This document shows positions 1 to 9,903 of a DNA stretch of 64,000 nucleotides, in pieces; the stretch's first letter is position 1; every line of letters begins with the position of its first letter. Source of the stretch: an uncultured Pseudoteredinibacter sp. GTDB lineage: Bacteria > Pseudomonadota > Gammaproteobacteria > Pseudomonadales > Cellvibrionaceae. The notes beneath the pieces are model-generated. The model saw only the letters and a list, made by a program, of their open reading frames with translations. It had not been told where the DNA came from and searched no databases. The stretch spans positions 1,178,001 through 1,242,000 of the forward strand of contig NZ_CANMYE010000001.1 of the NCBI RefSeq assembly GCF_947502065.1. Direction: 5' to 3'. The translations under genes were made by a program, and so were the position numbers.

Positions 1-1
1 T

Positions 2-340
2 TTATGGAGCCAATTGAAGGGTCAGGATAATTCAAAAGTAGAGCTTAGCGCTTCGGAAGATAACCAAAGTCGCACCAAAGTTGTTGATAATAGAAACCAG
101 CAGGCGGCCATTGATTATATTGCCATGCGCATTCCCAATGTGAGCAAGAAGCAAGAGGCTCAGGATCTGCAAGATATTCTCTATATATTTGGTCGCCGTC
201 GAGAATTGTTAAACCGTATTCGTCGAGAAATTAGCCTGCAAGCACGATTGAAAGTTTGGCTGCTGTTTCATATTCCAACCACTATTGTTTTGATTGTGGC
301 TTTAATCATCCACATTGTGACTGTCTTTTTATACTGGTAA
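2..340 (+). CDS. Membrane protein, C-terminal part (5' end outside window)
   Basis: The reading frame is open to the left edge, so this is the tail of a longer gene; the TTG at 14 is probably not the true start. The visible part is a charged, probably cytoplasmic stretch rich in Arg, Glu and Gln, followed by a C-terminal membrane segment of about 25 residues ending in FLYW. Two histidines lie in or beside this segment (FHIP and IIHIV), about 14 residues apart, which is the kind of spacing seen in haem b-binding helices. The stop codon is only 3 bases before the next start, so it belongs to the multiheme operon. I infer an inner-membrane electron-transfer subunit. The family was not identified because the N-terminus is missing. 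Confidence 0.6.
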   Translation, partial: LWSQLKGQDNSKVELSASEDNQSRTKVVDNRNQQAAIDYIAMRIPNVSKKQEAQDLQDILYIFGRRRELLNRIRREISLQARLKVWLLFHIPTTIVLIVALIIHIVTVFLYW

Positions 341-343
341 GCC

Positions 344-2083
344 ATGCTCTATTTAATACGACAAACAAGAAAAACAGGCACTAAGGCTATTGATCAAAAC
401 GATAGCCAATTGGATGCTGCTGCAATAAGTATCGGTTCTGGTGAAGGTCAGCTGGTTCAGCTTGCTGGGGAGGATATCTCGGCAAATCACCTAGTAGTGA
501 CCGCTGTTGATAATCAAAGTGCAAAATTTGAATGCGCTAAAGGCTGTGTGGTCGAGCTGGACGGTCAGCCGCAAAGCAAGGGCACAATAGGCCTTGGCCA
601 ACAATTAACGATTGGCAGACACAAGCTTGTATTACAGGCTCCTCCTGCTGGTTTTTCCTGTGCCTTAGAGTTTGAAATTGATGCGGATGTTAAGCACTCA
701 ACGAAACAGCGATTCAAGACTGACTTGCAGGGTGTGGGCTATAACCGCAGCTTAGCTTATATCGCATCAGCGCTGGTCTTGTTGTTTGCTTTGGCATTGC
801 CGATATGGTCCATGCTTAATAGTGAGGCTCGGGATACGCTATCAAAAGTTGGGATTCCAACCGATAAGCACTGGTCTAGCGGGCCGCTGATTCCAGCCCA
901 TAGAATTCCAGCGATTGGTGATGACTGCACCAGTTGCCACGCAAAACCTTTCGAAGTTGTACAAGATAAAGCTTGTCTTTCATGTCATAGCAATACCGAG
1001 CAGCATGTTCATAATAAGCACCCAGCTATTCCTGCCTTTGAAGAGTACCGCTGCGGTAGCTGCCATAAAGAACATAACGAGCCGGCAACTATTATTATTA
1101 AAGATCAGTCGCTCTGCGTAGATTGCCATGGTGATATTGCTAAGTTGGGTAATATTACTCAAGAGGAGTCAGTGGCTAATGTTTCTGGTTTTAATGAAAA
1201 AACTCACCCAGAGTTCCGCTTAGGTTTGCTTGGTTTCGATGGTTTTAAGTGGCAGCTATCTAGGGTTCCTTACAGTCAAGAACTGCAAGAAAACTCACAA
1301 TTAAAATTTCCCCATGATTTGCATTTAGATATCGATAAGGTTCAAAGCCAAGACAGTGGTGAGGCTTTAGAGTGTAAATCTTGCCATGTGCTCAGTGCGG
1401 ATAATGAGCATTTTGAGCCCATAACCATGGAAGGAATGTGTCGTGATTGTCACGGTTTGGGATTTGACGATGCTGAACCAAGTAGACAGCTTCCACACGG
1501 ATCACCTTTGCTGGTTAAGCAAACTCTCGAAGAATACTATATTCGTATGTTTGCTGATCCAGACTCTGGTGTGGAAGGTATTGATCATGTGCGTCGTGTT
1601 CCAGGTAAAAGCCGCGACCTTGATCGCTGTAAGAAAGGTGCTTTGGTTTGCGGTAAAGAACGTGCAGCCTTAGAGCTGGAAAACCAGTTCACCAAGACAG
1701 GTTGCATTACTTGCCACGAAGTGGAAAAAACCGAAGCTCGCCAGCTAGCTGGCAAGAAAAAAGCCGATAATTTTTGGACGGTTAAACCGGTCAAACTCAA
1801 TAATGATTGGTTCTCGCAGGGACGATTTAACCACTCTACCCATTTATTATTACGCGATGCACCTGTCGATGAGATTTGCCAAGACTGCCACAAAGCCGGT
1901 GAATCATCTGAAAGCCACGATATTTTAATCCCTGGTCGCGATAACTGTTTACAGTGCCATGATGATCAGGCCGAGCATGCTGCACCTTTGGATTGCGTAG
2001 CTTGCCATAACTACCATATACCCGGAAATCAGGCGATTTGGTTGAAGCAGATGCCTGCTGTTTTGGAGCAAAAAATACCATGA
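344..2083 (+). CDS. Decaheme c-type cytochrome with N-terminal FHA-like domain
   Basis: The 579-residue protein has three parts. Residues about 20-110 look like a degenerate FHA fold: a GSGEG turn replaces the usual GR, and SANH resembles the SxxH signature. One membrane helix follows at about 138-160. The rest, presumably periplasmic, carries ten CXXCH haem sites (CTSCH, CLSCH, CGSCH, CVDCH, CKSCH, CRDCH, CITCH, CQDCH, CLQCH, CVACH). The topology puts the FHA-like part in the cytoplasm and the haems in the periplasm. The gene starts 3 bases after the previous stop and its own stop overlaps the next start in an ATGA. It resembles no multiheme family that I know by full architecture. The likely role is electron transfer from the inner membrane to periplasmic cytochromes, possibly gated by phosphorylation. 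Confidence 0.8.
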   Translation: MLYLIRQTRKTGTKAIDQNDSQLDAAAISIGSGEGQLVQLAGEDISANHLVVTAVDNQSAKFECAKGCVVELDGQPQSKGTIGLGQQLTIGRHKLVLQAPPAGFSCALEFEIDADVKHSTKQRFKTDLQGVGYNRSLAYIASALVLLFALALPIWSMLNSEARDTLSKVGIPTDKHWSSGPLIPAHRIPAIGDDCTSCHAKPFEVVQDKACLSCHSNTEQHVHNKHPAIPAFEEYRCGSCHKEHNEPATIIIKDQSLCVDCHGDIAKLGNITQEESVANVSGFNEKTHPEFRLGLLGFDGFKWQLSRVPYSQELQENSQLKFPHDLHLDIDKVQSQDSGEALECKSCHVLSADNEHFEPITMEGMCRDCHGLGFDDAEPSRQLPHGSPLLVKQTLEEYYIRMFADPDSGVEGIDHVRRVPGKSRDLDRCKKGALVCGKERAALELENQFTKTGCITCHEVEKTEARQLAGKKKADNFWTVKPVKLNNDWFSQGRFNHSTHLLLRDAPVDEICQDCHKAGESSESHDILIPGRDNCLQCHDDQAEHAAPLDCVACHNYHIPGNQAIWLKQMPAVLEQKIP

Positions 2084-4095
2084 GATTAAGCCGTAAGGGA
2101 TTCAGCCTTAAACCCTGCCTTTTGTTGGCCACTAGCATCAGTTTGTTAAGCTGCGGTGGAGGAGGAGGTGGCTCTGGTACTGCGCCCAATGAAGGCACAC
2201 CAACTCCGCCGTCACCACCACCGCCAGTGGTGTGTGAGGGCAATTGTACTAATGCGGATTCTTTCCTGCGCACGGCGGATGTCGAGAAAGTGGTGCAGCA
2301 AGCGGTTGCGGAAGCTAAAGCGCTTGGCGTTGCAGCAACCATTGCGGTTGTTGATCGTGTCGGAAATGTACTTGCGGTATACCGTACAGCGGATATTGAT
2401 ACCAGTAAGTCACTGCTGATCTCTAGTAATAAGCAGGGCTTAAGTGATATCGATGGTGGTTTGGAAAATATTGAACTCCCTTTAGCTGTTGGTGGAGACG
2501 CACTTGCTGCTATTTCTAAGGCGATTACAGGGGCATATTTATCGACCGAGGGCAATGCATTTAGTAGTCGTGTCGCCAGTCAAATTGTGCAGGAACACTT
2601 TAACCCTGGCGAAAGAGTGCAGCCGGCAGGCCCGCTTTTTGGCGTTCAGTTCAGTCAGTTAGCCTGTTCTGATTTTACCTTGGATAACTCTGTAACAGGT
2701 ATCGGTCCTAAACAGGCACCGCTGGGTTTATCAGCCGATCCAGGCGGCTTTCCTCTTTATAAAGATAATGTTCCCGTTGGTGGTGTCGGTGTGATATCAG
2801 ACGACTTTATCTACACCCTAGATAAAGTCGTTGTCGATTCCGATATGGATCAAGACGAGCTTATCGCGCTTGCGGCTACAGTTGGCTTTGAAGCCCCCAC
2901 TGATCGACGAGCTGATCGTATAACAGTTGATGGTAAGGTTTTGCGATACACCGATGTTGAATACAGCCAGCTAACGGCGGCCCCAGGTGCGGCTTCAGTA
3001 TTAAATGACAGTGATGGGCAGTATATTCCTGTACCAGACTATATTGATGGCAATGTACGTGCGGGCCAAGCTTTTGGTCAGGCCAGTTCCGGCATCAGAG
3101 CTGATACTACAACTTATCCAAATCGCGAAGCCTATGTATTTGTAGATGCAGCGGGGCAAGATCGTTTTCCCCCAAAAGATGGTACCGAATTAACCGCCAA
3201 TGAAGTACAAGCGATCATTGATGAAGCTCTTGGTGTTGCCAACCAATCACGTGCGCAAATTCGCCGACCTTTAAGTACCAAAGCGCGAGTAACCATTTCC
3301 GTTGTCGATGTGAATGGAGATGTTTTAGGGATGGCTCGTACCTTAGATGCTCCGGTTTTTGGTGCGGATGTGTCCTTGCAAAAGGCGCGTACAGCGGCAT
3401 TCTTTTCAAATCCAGCAGCGGCAGATTTCTTGCAAAACTTGCCGCTCACGCAATATTTAAACTCTGACTTAAGTCCTAAACGCAACGTTGATATTGCAAA
3501 TTATGTGCAAGCTCTAAGGGATTTTGTTGAAGACAGCTCGGCCCTCAGTAATGGCATTGCCTTTTCTGATCGAGCTGGCGGAAATTTGTCGCGTCCTTTT
3601 TATCCAGATGGTGTTGATAATGCTCCACATGGACCATTAAGTAAGCCAGCAGGGCAGTGGAGTCCATTTTCTACGGGCTTGCAGCTCGACCTCGCCATGA
3701 ATGGCATTGTCAGTCACCTATTACATGTTGCAGGCCTACAAACAGATGACGTCGGCAACAATTGCGTTGGCGTCCCATTCGGAGGGACGGCAAGCTCTGC
3801 TGCCAATAACATCGCCAATGGCATTCAGATTTTCCCAGGTAGTGTACCCATTTATAAGGGCAATACCTTGGTCGGTGGCATTGGTATTTCAGGGGATGGT
3901 GTTGATCAGGACGATATGATTGCCTTCTTGGGTGTTCATCGTGCCGCTGAAAAAATGAATGGAAGCTTCAATAATGCGCCAGCTGAAATTCGCGCTGATA
4001 CCTTAACGCCACAGGGAACACGATTGCGTTATATAAGTTGTCCGCAATCACCCTTTATTGACAGCGACGAACAAAATGTTTGCTCAGGAAAGTAG
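2080..4095 (+). CDS. Lipoprotein with two HbpS/GlcG haem-binding-type domains
   Basis: I place the start at the ATG overlapping the previous stop (ATGA), because it gives a clean lipoprotein signal peptide with lipobox LLSC and acceptor Cys25, followed by a glycine run and a Pro-rich linker; an upstream in-frame start would spoil it. The 671-residue protein then has two HbpS/GlcG-like repeats, at about residues 65-330 and 375-640. Each contains the IAVVD..GNVL or ISVVD..GDVL core and a late VGGVGV or VGGIGI strand. HbpS/GlcG domains bind haem or small ligands in known members. The neighbours are multiheme cytochromes, so haem handling or an accessory electron-transfer role at a membrane surface is a reasonable inference. 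Which membrane it anchors to is unknown. Confidence 0.8.
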   Translation: MRLSRKGFSLKPCLLLATSISLLSCGGGGGGSGTAPNEGTPTPPSPPPPVVCEGNCTNADSFLRTADVEKVVQQAVAEAKALGVAATIAVVDRVGNVLAVYRTADIDTSKSLLISSNKQGLSDIDGGLENIELPLAVGGDALAAISKAITGAYLSTEGNAFSSRVASQIVQEHFNPGERVQPAGPLFGVQFSQLACSDFTLDNSVTGIGPKQAPLGLSADPGGFPLYKDNVPVGGVGVISDDFIYTLDKVVVDSDMDQDELIALAATVGFEAPTDRRADRITVDGKVLRYTDVEYSQLTAAPGAASVLNDSDGQYIPVPDYIDGNVRAGQAFGQASSGIRADTTTYPNREAYVFVDAAGQDRFPPKDGTELTANEVQAIIDEALGVANQSRAQIRRPLSTKARVTISVVDVNGDVLGMARTLDAPVFGADVSLQKARTAAFFSNPAAADFLQNLPLTQYLNSDLSPKRNVDIANYVQALRDFVEDSSALSNGIAFSDRAGGNLSRPFYPDGVDNAPHGPLSKPAGQWSPFSTGLQLDLAMNGIVSHLLHVAGLQTDDVGNNCVGVPFGGTASSAANNIANGIQIFPGSVPIYKGNTLVGGIGISGDGVDQDDMIAFLGVHRAAEKMNGSFNNAPAEIRADTLTPQGTRLRYISCPQSPFIDSDEQNVCSGK

Positions 4096-4107
4096 GGGAT
4101 TAACACC

Positions 4108-6057
4108 ATGGCAAGGATAGATAAGCCTTTTTTCGCTTTGAAACTGAAGCCAATATTGAATCACGGTTTAATAAAGGCCTCTGCTTTAGCTGTTGTAGTA
4201 TCGACCGTGCAGCTACCACTGGCAGCCGATACTCTTGCACAAACACAAACCCGTCAGGAATGTGAGGCCGCGCAAGCAGCGAATAAAGCTAAGCGCCGCA
4301 GACGCCCTGGAGGCCGCGTTGACTGTAGCCAGCTTCCCGATGCTAACGAACAGATTGTGGAAACGGTTATCGATGGTAAGCCTCAGCGACGAACGCCAGG
4401 GCCAGTTAATGACGCCCGTTTAAAAGAAGAGCAAACCTTTACGGTATTGCGAGAAGACGTTGAGGAATCCCCAGTACCTCGCCCGAAGGTGAGTGATTTT
4501 GAAGACAGTATAGTGTTTCCGGATCGCTGGCGTATCGTTGAGGCTATAGGCTATACCGATAATTGGTGGGATCCGTACAACCGAAATACCTTAAAGGGCG
4601 ATGTTCCGCTTCATGATGATTGGTTTTTTAACCTAGGCGTGATTTCCGACACTATTTACGAAGGCCGAAAAGTCGTTACGCCAGTCGGGCTTATTACCAC
4701 ATCTGATCCAGGTGATTTGGATCTATATGGTAACACCGAACAGCATTCGGTGATTCAGCAAGTCGCTATGGAATTTGTTTATTACAAAGGTGATACAGTA
4801 TTTAGACCACCGGATTATGAATTCCGCTTTATCCCGGTGTTTAATTACAACCACACCGTTGTTAACGAGCTAGCCGGGATTAATGTAGACCCTCAGCGTG
4901 GTGTGCGTCGAGATGATAACTTTGTTGGTATTCAAGGTGCGTTTATCGATGTGCACTTGAGGAATGTATCTGATAACTACGATTTCGATAGTATCCGGGT
5001 TGGTATTCAGCCATTTAATAATGATTTTCGTGGCTTTTTGTTTCAGGATAATCAGTTAGGTGTGCGCCTATTTGGTATTCGTAATAACAACAAGATCCAA
5101 TACAACCTGGCGTGGTTTCGCCGTTTAGAAAAAGATACCAACAGTGGCTTAAATGATATTGGAGAAGCACCCCGTGAGGACGATGTCTTTATTGCCAATG
5201 TCATTTGGCAGGATTTGATCGCACTTGGGCATTTTTCTCAATTTTCCATTGTTCATAATCGTAATCGAGAAGATGAATTCTTTTACGATGTAAATGACCT
5301 GATTCAGCGACCTGCTTCTTTGGGCTTTGAACGTTTTAGAAATTACGATGTAAGCTATTTAGGATTCAGTTCGGACGGTCACTTTGGCCGTATCAACGTA
5401 ACCCACTCACTTTATGCCGCCTTGGGTGAGCAGAATAGGGGCCCCTTTGTTAACCAGCGCACCGATATTCGCTCCTTCTTTGCTGCTGCAGAGGTTGGTG
5501 CTGATTATGACTGGATACGCTTGCGTGGCTCGGCTCTGTGGGCTTCAGGTGATGATAATCCCTTTGATAACGAAGAAAATGGTTTTGATGCCATATTCGA
5601 AAACCCACAGTTTGCCGGCGCCGATACCAGCTATTGGTTAAGGCAGGGTGTACCACTAGCTGCTGGCGGTAAGGTAACGTTATCGACGCGTAATGGCTTA
5701 TTGAATAATCTGCGCGCATCAAAAGAGCACGGCCAATCAAACTTCACCAACCCAGGGGTGAGGTTATTAGGTGTCGGGGCAGATTTTGACATTCTTCCAG
5801 AACTTAGAGCATCGGTGAACGTGAATCAGCTTTGGTTTGATCAAACTGAGGTTTTGGAAGTCGCTAGGCAGCAGGCGGATATTGATGAGTCGATTGGTAC
5901 GGATGTGTCCTTATCATTGATATATCGACCGTTTATGAGCCAGAACGTTGTTGTTCGTTTGTCTTACGCAGCCTTGCTGCCGGGCAAAGGTTTTGAACAG
6001 CTATTTGGTGATGAGACCCAACACTCATTGTTATTTAATTTGGTGTTGACCTACTAA
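4108..6057 (+). CDS. Outer-membrane beta-barrel protein of the multiheme locus
   Basis: The ATG at 4108 is preceded by AGGGG. The first 45 residues form an export signal (basic start, then an Ala/Val-rich core ending near LAQ). A short Arg-rich and Cys-containing segment follows (RRRRPGG; two cysteines bracket it). From about residue 130 to the end the sequence alternates polar and aromatic residues as in barrel strands, and it finishes with LVLTY, a terminal aromatic residue typical of outer-membrane proteins. It sits between lipoprotein and cytochrome genes in the same operon. By analogy with porin-cytochrome conduits it could house a cytochrome across the outer membrane. I see no specific similarity to MtrB or PioB, so that role is inference. 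Confidence 0.65.
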   Translation: MARIDKPFFALKLKPILNHGLIKASALAVVVSTVQLPLAADTLAQTQTRQECEAAQAANKAKRRRRPGGRVDCSQLPDANEQIVETVIDGKPQRRTPGPVNDARLKEEQTFTVLREDVEESPVPRPKVSDFEDSIVFPDRWRIVEAIGYTDNWWDPYNRNTLKGDVPLHDDWFFNLGVISDTIYEGRKVVTPVGLITTSDPGDLDLYGNTEQHSVIQQVAMEFVYYKGDTVFRPPDYEFRFIPVFNYNHTVVNELAGINVDPQRGVRRDDNFVGIQGAFIDVHLRNVSDNYDFDSIRVGIQPFNNDFRGFLFQDNQLGVRLFGIRNNNKIQYNLAWFRRLEKDTNSGLNDIGEAPREDDVFIANVIWQDLIALGHFSQFSIVHNRNREDEFFYDVNDLIQRPASLGFERFRNYDVSYLGFSSDGHFGRINVTHSLYAALGEQNRGPFVNQRTDIRSFFAAAEVGADYDWIRLRGSALWASGDDNPFDNEENGFDAIFENPQFAGADTSYWLRQGVPLAAGGKVTLSTRNGLLNNLRASKEHGQSNFTNPGVRLLGVGADFDILPELRASVNVNQLWFDQTEVLEVARQQADIDESIGTDVSLSLIYRPFMSQNVVVRLSYAALLPGKGFEQLFGDETQHSLLFNLVLTY

Positions 6058-6121
6058 ATTCGTGATATTTGCCAGAAAAAGATTTGAAGCTGCTAAAGCA
6101 AGCAGCTCGCAAGGAAAAGTG

Positions 6122-9100
6122 ATGAAGCCAATGGGAACGGAAAAAGCCATGTGTGCACAAGAAGAAAAAACGCTAGCCAAGGCCGTTATAAAGCCCATCA
6201 TAAAAGGGCTGCTGTTACTGAGTGCTTTATTGGCGCCAGGTTTTGTTTTCGCTGTTGGCGGGCCCAAGCCGGTCGAGCGTGATTATGTGACGGCCGCAAA
6301 TGCTCCCGCTTCTCAAAGCCCGGAACTCGTCGCTAAGAAGAACGAGGGTTGTGTTAGTTGCCATACTGAATCCGACAGTAAAAATATGCACAATAACCCG
6401 GCCATCCAATTGGCCTGTGTGGATTGTCATGGAGGTGATTCCAGTATCGTTCGAAGCTCTGAATCACCAGGCGATGAAGGCTACGCACGTTTACGAGATC
6501 AAGCCCACGTATTGCCTCGTTATCCGGACTTATGGAATTTTCCTAGCTCAGCAAATCCAGAGCGGACATATACCTTACTCAACAAAGAAGCGCCTGAATT
6601 TATACGTTTTATTAACCCAGGCGATTTGCGCATTGCTCGTGAGGCCTGTGGTGCTTGCCATTTGAATGTGATTCAGGCTTCTGAAAGAAGTTTGCACGCC
6701 ACGGGTGCTATGCTGTGGGGTGGGGCTTCTTACAATAACGGCATTTTACCATTTAAGCAGTATTTACTGGGCGAATCCTATAACCGCGAGGGCGAAGCCA
6801 CGGCTTTGAAAAACCCCACGGAAGTTACTCCGGAAATGGCGGCCAAAGGTATTGTTGCAGCGCTTTATCCTTTGCCCAATTGGGAAACGGTTAAGCCCGG
6901 TGATATCTTCCGCGTGTTCGAGCGCGGTGGTCGAAATATCACTAACTTATTTCCAGAAACTGGTATCCCCAATAGTTTGGGATTAATTCAACGTTTAGAA
7001 GAGCCAGGACGCCCGGATTTTAGGCAGTCAAATCGAGGGCCGGGCACAGGCGCTAGAATTTCTGTTCCACTGATTAATATTCATAAAACGCGTTTGAACG
7101 ATCCCTTCTTATGGTTCATGGGAACGAATGATCAACCAGGTGATTATCGACACTCAGGCTGTACCTCTTGTCACGTTGTTTACGCCAACGACCGTGACCC
7201 GAAACACTCGGGGCCTTACGCGCAGTTTGGCCATACAGGCAAAACACAAACGATAGATCCAACGATTCCAAAGGACGAATCCGGTCACCCATTAAAACAC
7301 CAGTTTACTCGAGGTGTACCTAGCAGTCAGTGCATGATCTGTCATATGCACCAACCCAATATGTTTATGAACACTTATTTGGGTTACACCATGTGGGACT
7401 ATGAATCGGATGCACCGGCGATGTGGCCAGAGGAGCAACAATATCCTTCTGAGGCACAAAAGCGTAAGGTTTTGGATCGTAACCCTGAAGGTGCAGCACC
7501 TCGTGGTAAATGGGCTGATGTAGAATTTTTAAAAGAAGTAGCCTCTTTAAATCCAAAGCTGAACGACACCCAGTTTGCTGACTATCATGGTCACGGTTGG
7601 AACTTCCGGGCTATCTTTAAAAGAGACCGTAAGGGCAATTTACTCGATGCCGAAAACAATATGGTATCGGATGATGATCCAGATAAATTTAAAAAAGCAG
7701 TGCATATGTCCTCGATTCACGCGGATGTCGGTATGCACTGCTCCGATTGTCACTTTGCTCAAGATAACCATGGTAATGGGCACATCTATGGCGAAGTCGC
7801 TGCGGCGGTAGAAATAGCTTGTATCGATTGTCACGGTAGTGCGCAACGTTACCCTAACTTATTAACCTCCGGCCCGGCCAAACTGGGTAAGGGTGCAGAT
7901 CTTTCTGTACTCCGTAATCCTGACGGGCAGTTACGATTTGAATGGCTTGACGGTAAGTTGATCCAGCGCTCCTTGGTAACACCAGGCTTAGAGTGGGAGC
8001 TTAGCTTGGTAAAAGACAGTGTGAGCAAAGGGCATCCGCAATACAATGAAAAAGCAGCCCGTGCTAAATTAATGTCAAAAGACACCGCAAAACAAAATTG
8101 GGGTGAAGATGTACCAGAGGATCAGCTGGCACACACCTATGAAAATATGGAGTGTTACACCTGTCATACGGCGTGGACAACAAGCTGCGGTGGCTGTCAC
8201 TTGCCTATTGAAGCCAACGTAAAAACCGAGCGTCATCATTATGAAGGTGGAGAGACACGTAACTTTGCGACCTATAATCCGCAAGTGTCGCGTGATCAAA
8301 TTTTCATGATCGGTAAGCGAGAAGAGCATAAAGGTGGTAAGTACGCACCGATTCGATCTACCTCTGCCTTGGTATTGTCTTCGACTAACTCAAACCGTGA
8401 GCGAATCTATATACAGCAGCCACCTGTAGCGTCTAGTGGCTTTAGTTCGCAAGCCATTAACCCGCACTTCCCACATACAGTTCGCAAGACTGAAACAAAA
8501 ACCTGTAGCGATTGCCACTTGGCAAACACTGAAGACAATAATGCGATCTTTACTCAGACCTTGGGTGTGGGAACTAAGTTTATTGATTTTATTGGCCGCT
8601 TTGCTTGGCTAGGCGGTGATGGCGAAGTTACTGGTGTGCAAGTTACCGAATGGGACGAGCCTCAGGCAGTTTATGGTAGCTACTTACACAAGTATGCTTA
8701 TCCCGATTGGTACAATGATCACCAAAAAGCCGGCCAAGAATTACAGGTAGGCTATAGCCATAGCTCTGGGCGCAGTTCTTGTTTGCAGATGCGTGGCGAG
8801 TATCTCTACACCGCGGCGGGTAAACAGGGCTTACAAGTTTATGATATTGCCTCTATTGATAATAAAGGTGTTTCCCAGCGTATCATCTCGGCACCATTTA
8901 GCCCGCTTGGCCACAACCCGAATGTACCGAGTAAAAATGCAACTTGTATGTTGATGCCTACAACTCAGCCAGTGGCGCCAGCGCGCAACACCGGTGAGTT
9001 GATGCGGGTGACCAATATGGAACAGCCGATGCATCCTTTATATCACTATGTCTATGTGACAGATGCAGAAGAAGGATTAATCCTAGTTAATATCGATACC

Positions 9101-9901
9101 TTCTCGGACGGTGAGCCACGCAATAACTTTTTAGAACGTGCCGCGACCTGGAATGCCAATGGCATATTAAATGGCGCTCGCCATATAAGTATTGGTGGCC
9201 ACTATCTCTACATTGTTGCAGATGCCGGGTTGGTCATTGTTGATATTGATAAGCCGCTATCACCGCAGTTGGTGTCGGTAACGCCATTGAATGATGGTCG
9301 AGCTTCGGCCGTACAGTTCCGTTATTTGTTTGTGACTGATGCAGATGGTTTGAAGGTCATTGATATTACCGATCCTAAGCAACCTTCTTTGTTGGCGAAT
9401 AACACGATCGCTTTGGCCGATGCACAAAAGGTTTTCATTGCTCGCACCTATGCTTACGTCGCAGCTGGCAAAGATGGTTTGGCAATCATTGATATTGAAA
9501 AGCCAACTGCCATGAAAGTGGAGCAAATGTTTAACGCCGGAGGTAAGCTCAGTGATTCTCAAGATGTCGTTGTAGCAAGTACCAATGCCTCCTTGTTTGC
9601 CTATGTTGCTGATGGTGTTGGTGGTTTAAAAATACTTCAACTGACGTCTCCGGAAATTCAGCCAAAATTTTATGGCTTTAGCCCGAAACCGAATCCGCAT
9701 CTGATTGCGCATTACCCAACGGAAAAGGCAGCCTTAGGTTTGTCGAGAGCGCTAGAACGTGACCGTGCTGTTGATGAAACTGGTGGCCAAGTAGCGGTAT
9801 TCGGCCGTCGCGGTTCTCGCCCGCTGAATAAAGAAGAAATAAATAAGCTTTACAAAGATAAATCCGGCAAGGTCTGGACCGTAAAAGATAAAGAAGAGTA
9901 G
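6122..9901 (+). CDS. Decaheme cytochrome fused to LVIVD-repeat beta-propeller
   Basis: I choose the ATG at 6122 because AAGGA lies about 8 bases upstream; an in-frame GTG at 6062 is less likely. The 1259-residue protein begins with an extended basic N-region and a hydrophobic signal core ending near FVFA. Ten CXXCH sites follow within roughly the first 820 residues (CVSCH, CVDCH, CGACH, CTSCH, CMICH, CSDCH, CIDCH, CYTCH, CGGCH, CSDCH). The last third contains at least five LVIVD-type repeats, for example GLQVYDI, GLVIVDI, GLKVIDI, GLAIIDI and GLKIL, expected to form a beta-propeller. It is exported and probably the terminal or surface electron carrier of the locus. The next gene starts 2 bases after its stop. 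Confidence 0.82.
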   Translation: MKPMGTEKAMCAQEEKTLAKAVIKPIIKGLLLLSALLAPGFVFAVGGPKPVERDYVTAANAPASQSPELVAKKNEGCVSCHTESDSKNMHNNPAIQLACVDCHGGDSSIVRSSESPGDEGYARLRDQAHVLPRYPDLWNFPSSANPERTYTLLNKEAPEFIRFINPGDLRIAREACGACHLNVIQASERSLHATGAMLWGGASYNNGILPFKQYLLGESYNREGEATALKNPTEVTPEMAAKGIVAALYPLPNWETVKPGDIFRVFERGGRNITNLFPETGIPNSLGLIQRLEEPGRPDFRQSNRGPGTGARISVPLINIHKTRLNDPFLWFMGTNDQPGDYRHSGCTSCHVVYANDRDPKHSGPYAQFGHTGKTQTIDPTIPKDESGHPLKHQFTRGVPSSQCMICHMHQPNMFMNTYLGYTMWDYESDAPAMWPEEQQYPSEAQKRKVLDRNPEGAAPRGKWADVEFLKEVASLNPKLNDTQFADYHGHGWNFRAIFKRDRKGNLLDAENNMVSDDDPDKFKKAVHMSSIHADVGMHCSDCHFAQDNHGNGHIYGEVAAAVEIACIDCHGSAQRYPNLLTSGPAKLGKGADLSVLRNPDGQLRFEWLDGKLIQRSLVTPGLEWELSLVKDSVSKGHPQYNEKAARAKLMSKDTAKQNWGEDVPEDQLAHTYENMECYTCHTAWTTSCGGCHLPIEANVKTERHHYEGGETRNFATYNPQVSRDQIFMIGKREEHKGGKYAPIRSTSALVLSSTNSNRERIYIQQPPVASSGFSSQAINPHFPHTVRKTETKTCSDCHLANTEDNNAIFTQTLGVGTKFIDFIGRFAWLGGDGEVTGVQVTEWDEPQAVYGSYLHKYAYPDWYNDHQKAGQELQVGYSHSSGRSSCLQMRGEYLYTAAGKQGLQVYDIASIDNKGVSQRIISAPFSPLGHNPNVPSKNATCMLMPTTQPVAPARNTGELMRVTNMEQPMHPLYHYVYVTDAEEGLILVNIDTFSDGEPRNNFLERAATWNANGILNGARHISIGGHYLYIVADAGLVIVDIDKPLSPQLVSVTPLNDGRASAVQFRYLFVTDADGLKVIDITDPKQPSLLANNTIALADAQKVFIARTYAYVAAGKDGLAIIDIEKPTAMKVEQMFNAGGKLSDSQDVVVASTNASLFAYVADGVGGLKILQLTSPEIQPKFYGFSPKPNPHLIAHYPTEKAALGLSRALERDRAVDETGGQVAVFGRRGSRPLNKEEINKLYKDKSGKVWTVKDKEE

Positions 9902-9903
9902 TT

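Noticed and set aside
1836..2555. Long minus-strand open frame (239 codons)
   Set aside because: It lies opposite the decaheme and HbpS/GlcG genes, which have clear motifs and signals; it is a shadow frame.
6062..6121. GTG at 6062 as start of the decaheme-propeller gene
   Set aside because: The ATG at 6122 has a good ribosome site and puts the signal peptide closer to the N-terminus.
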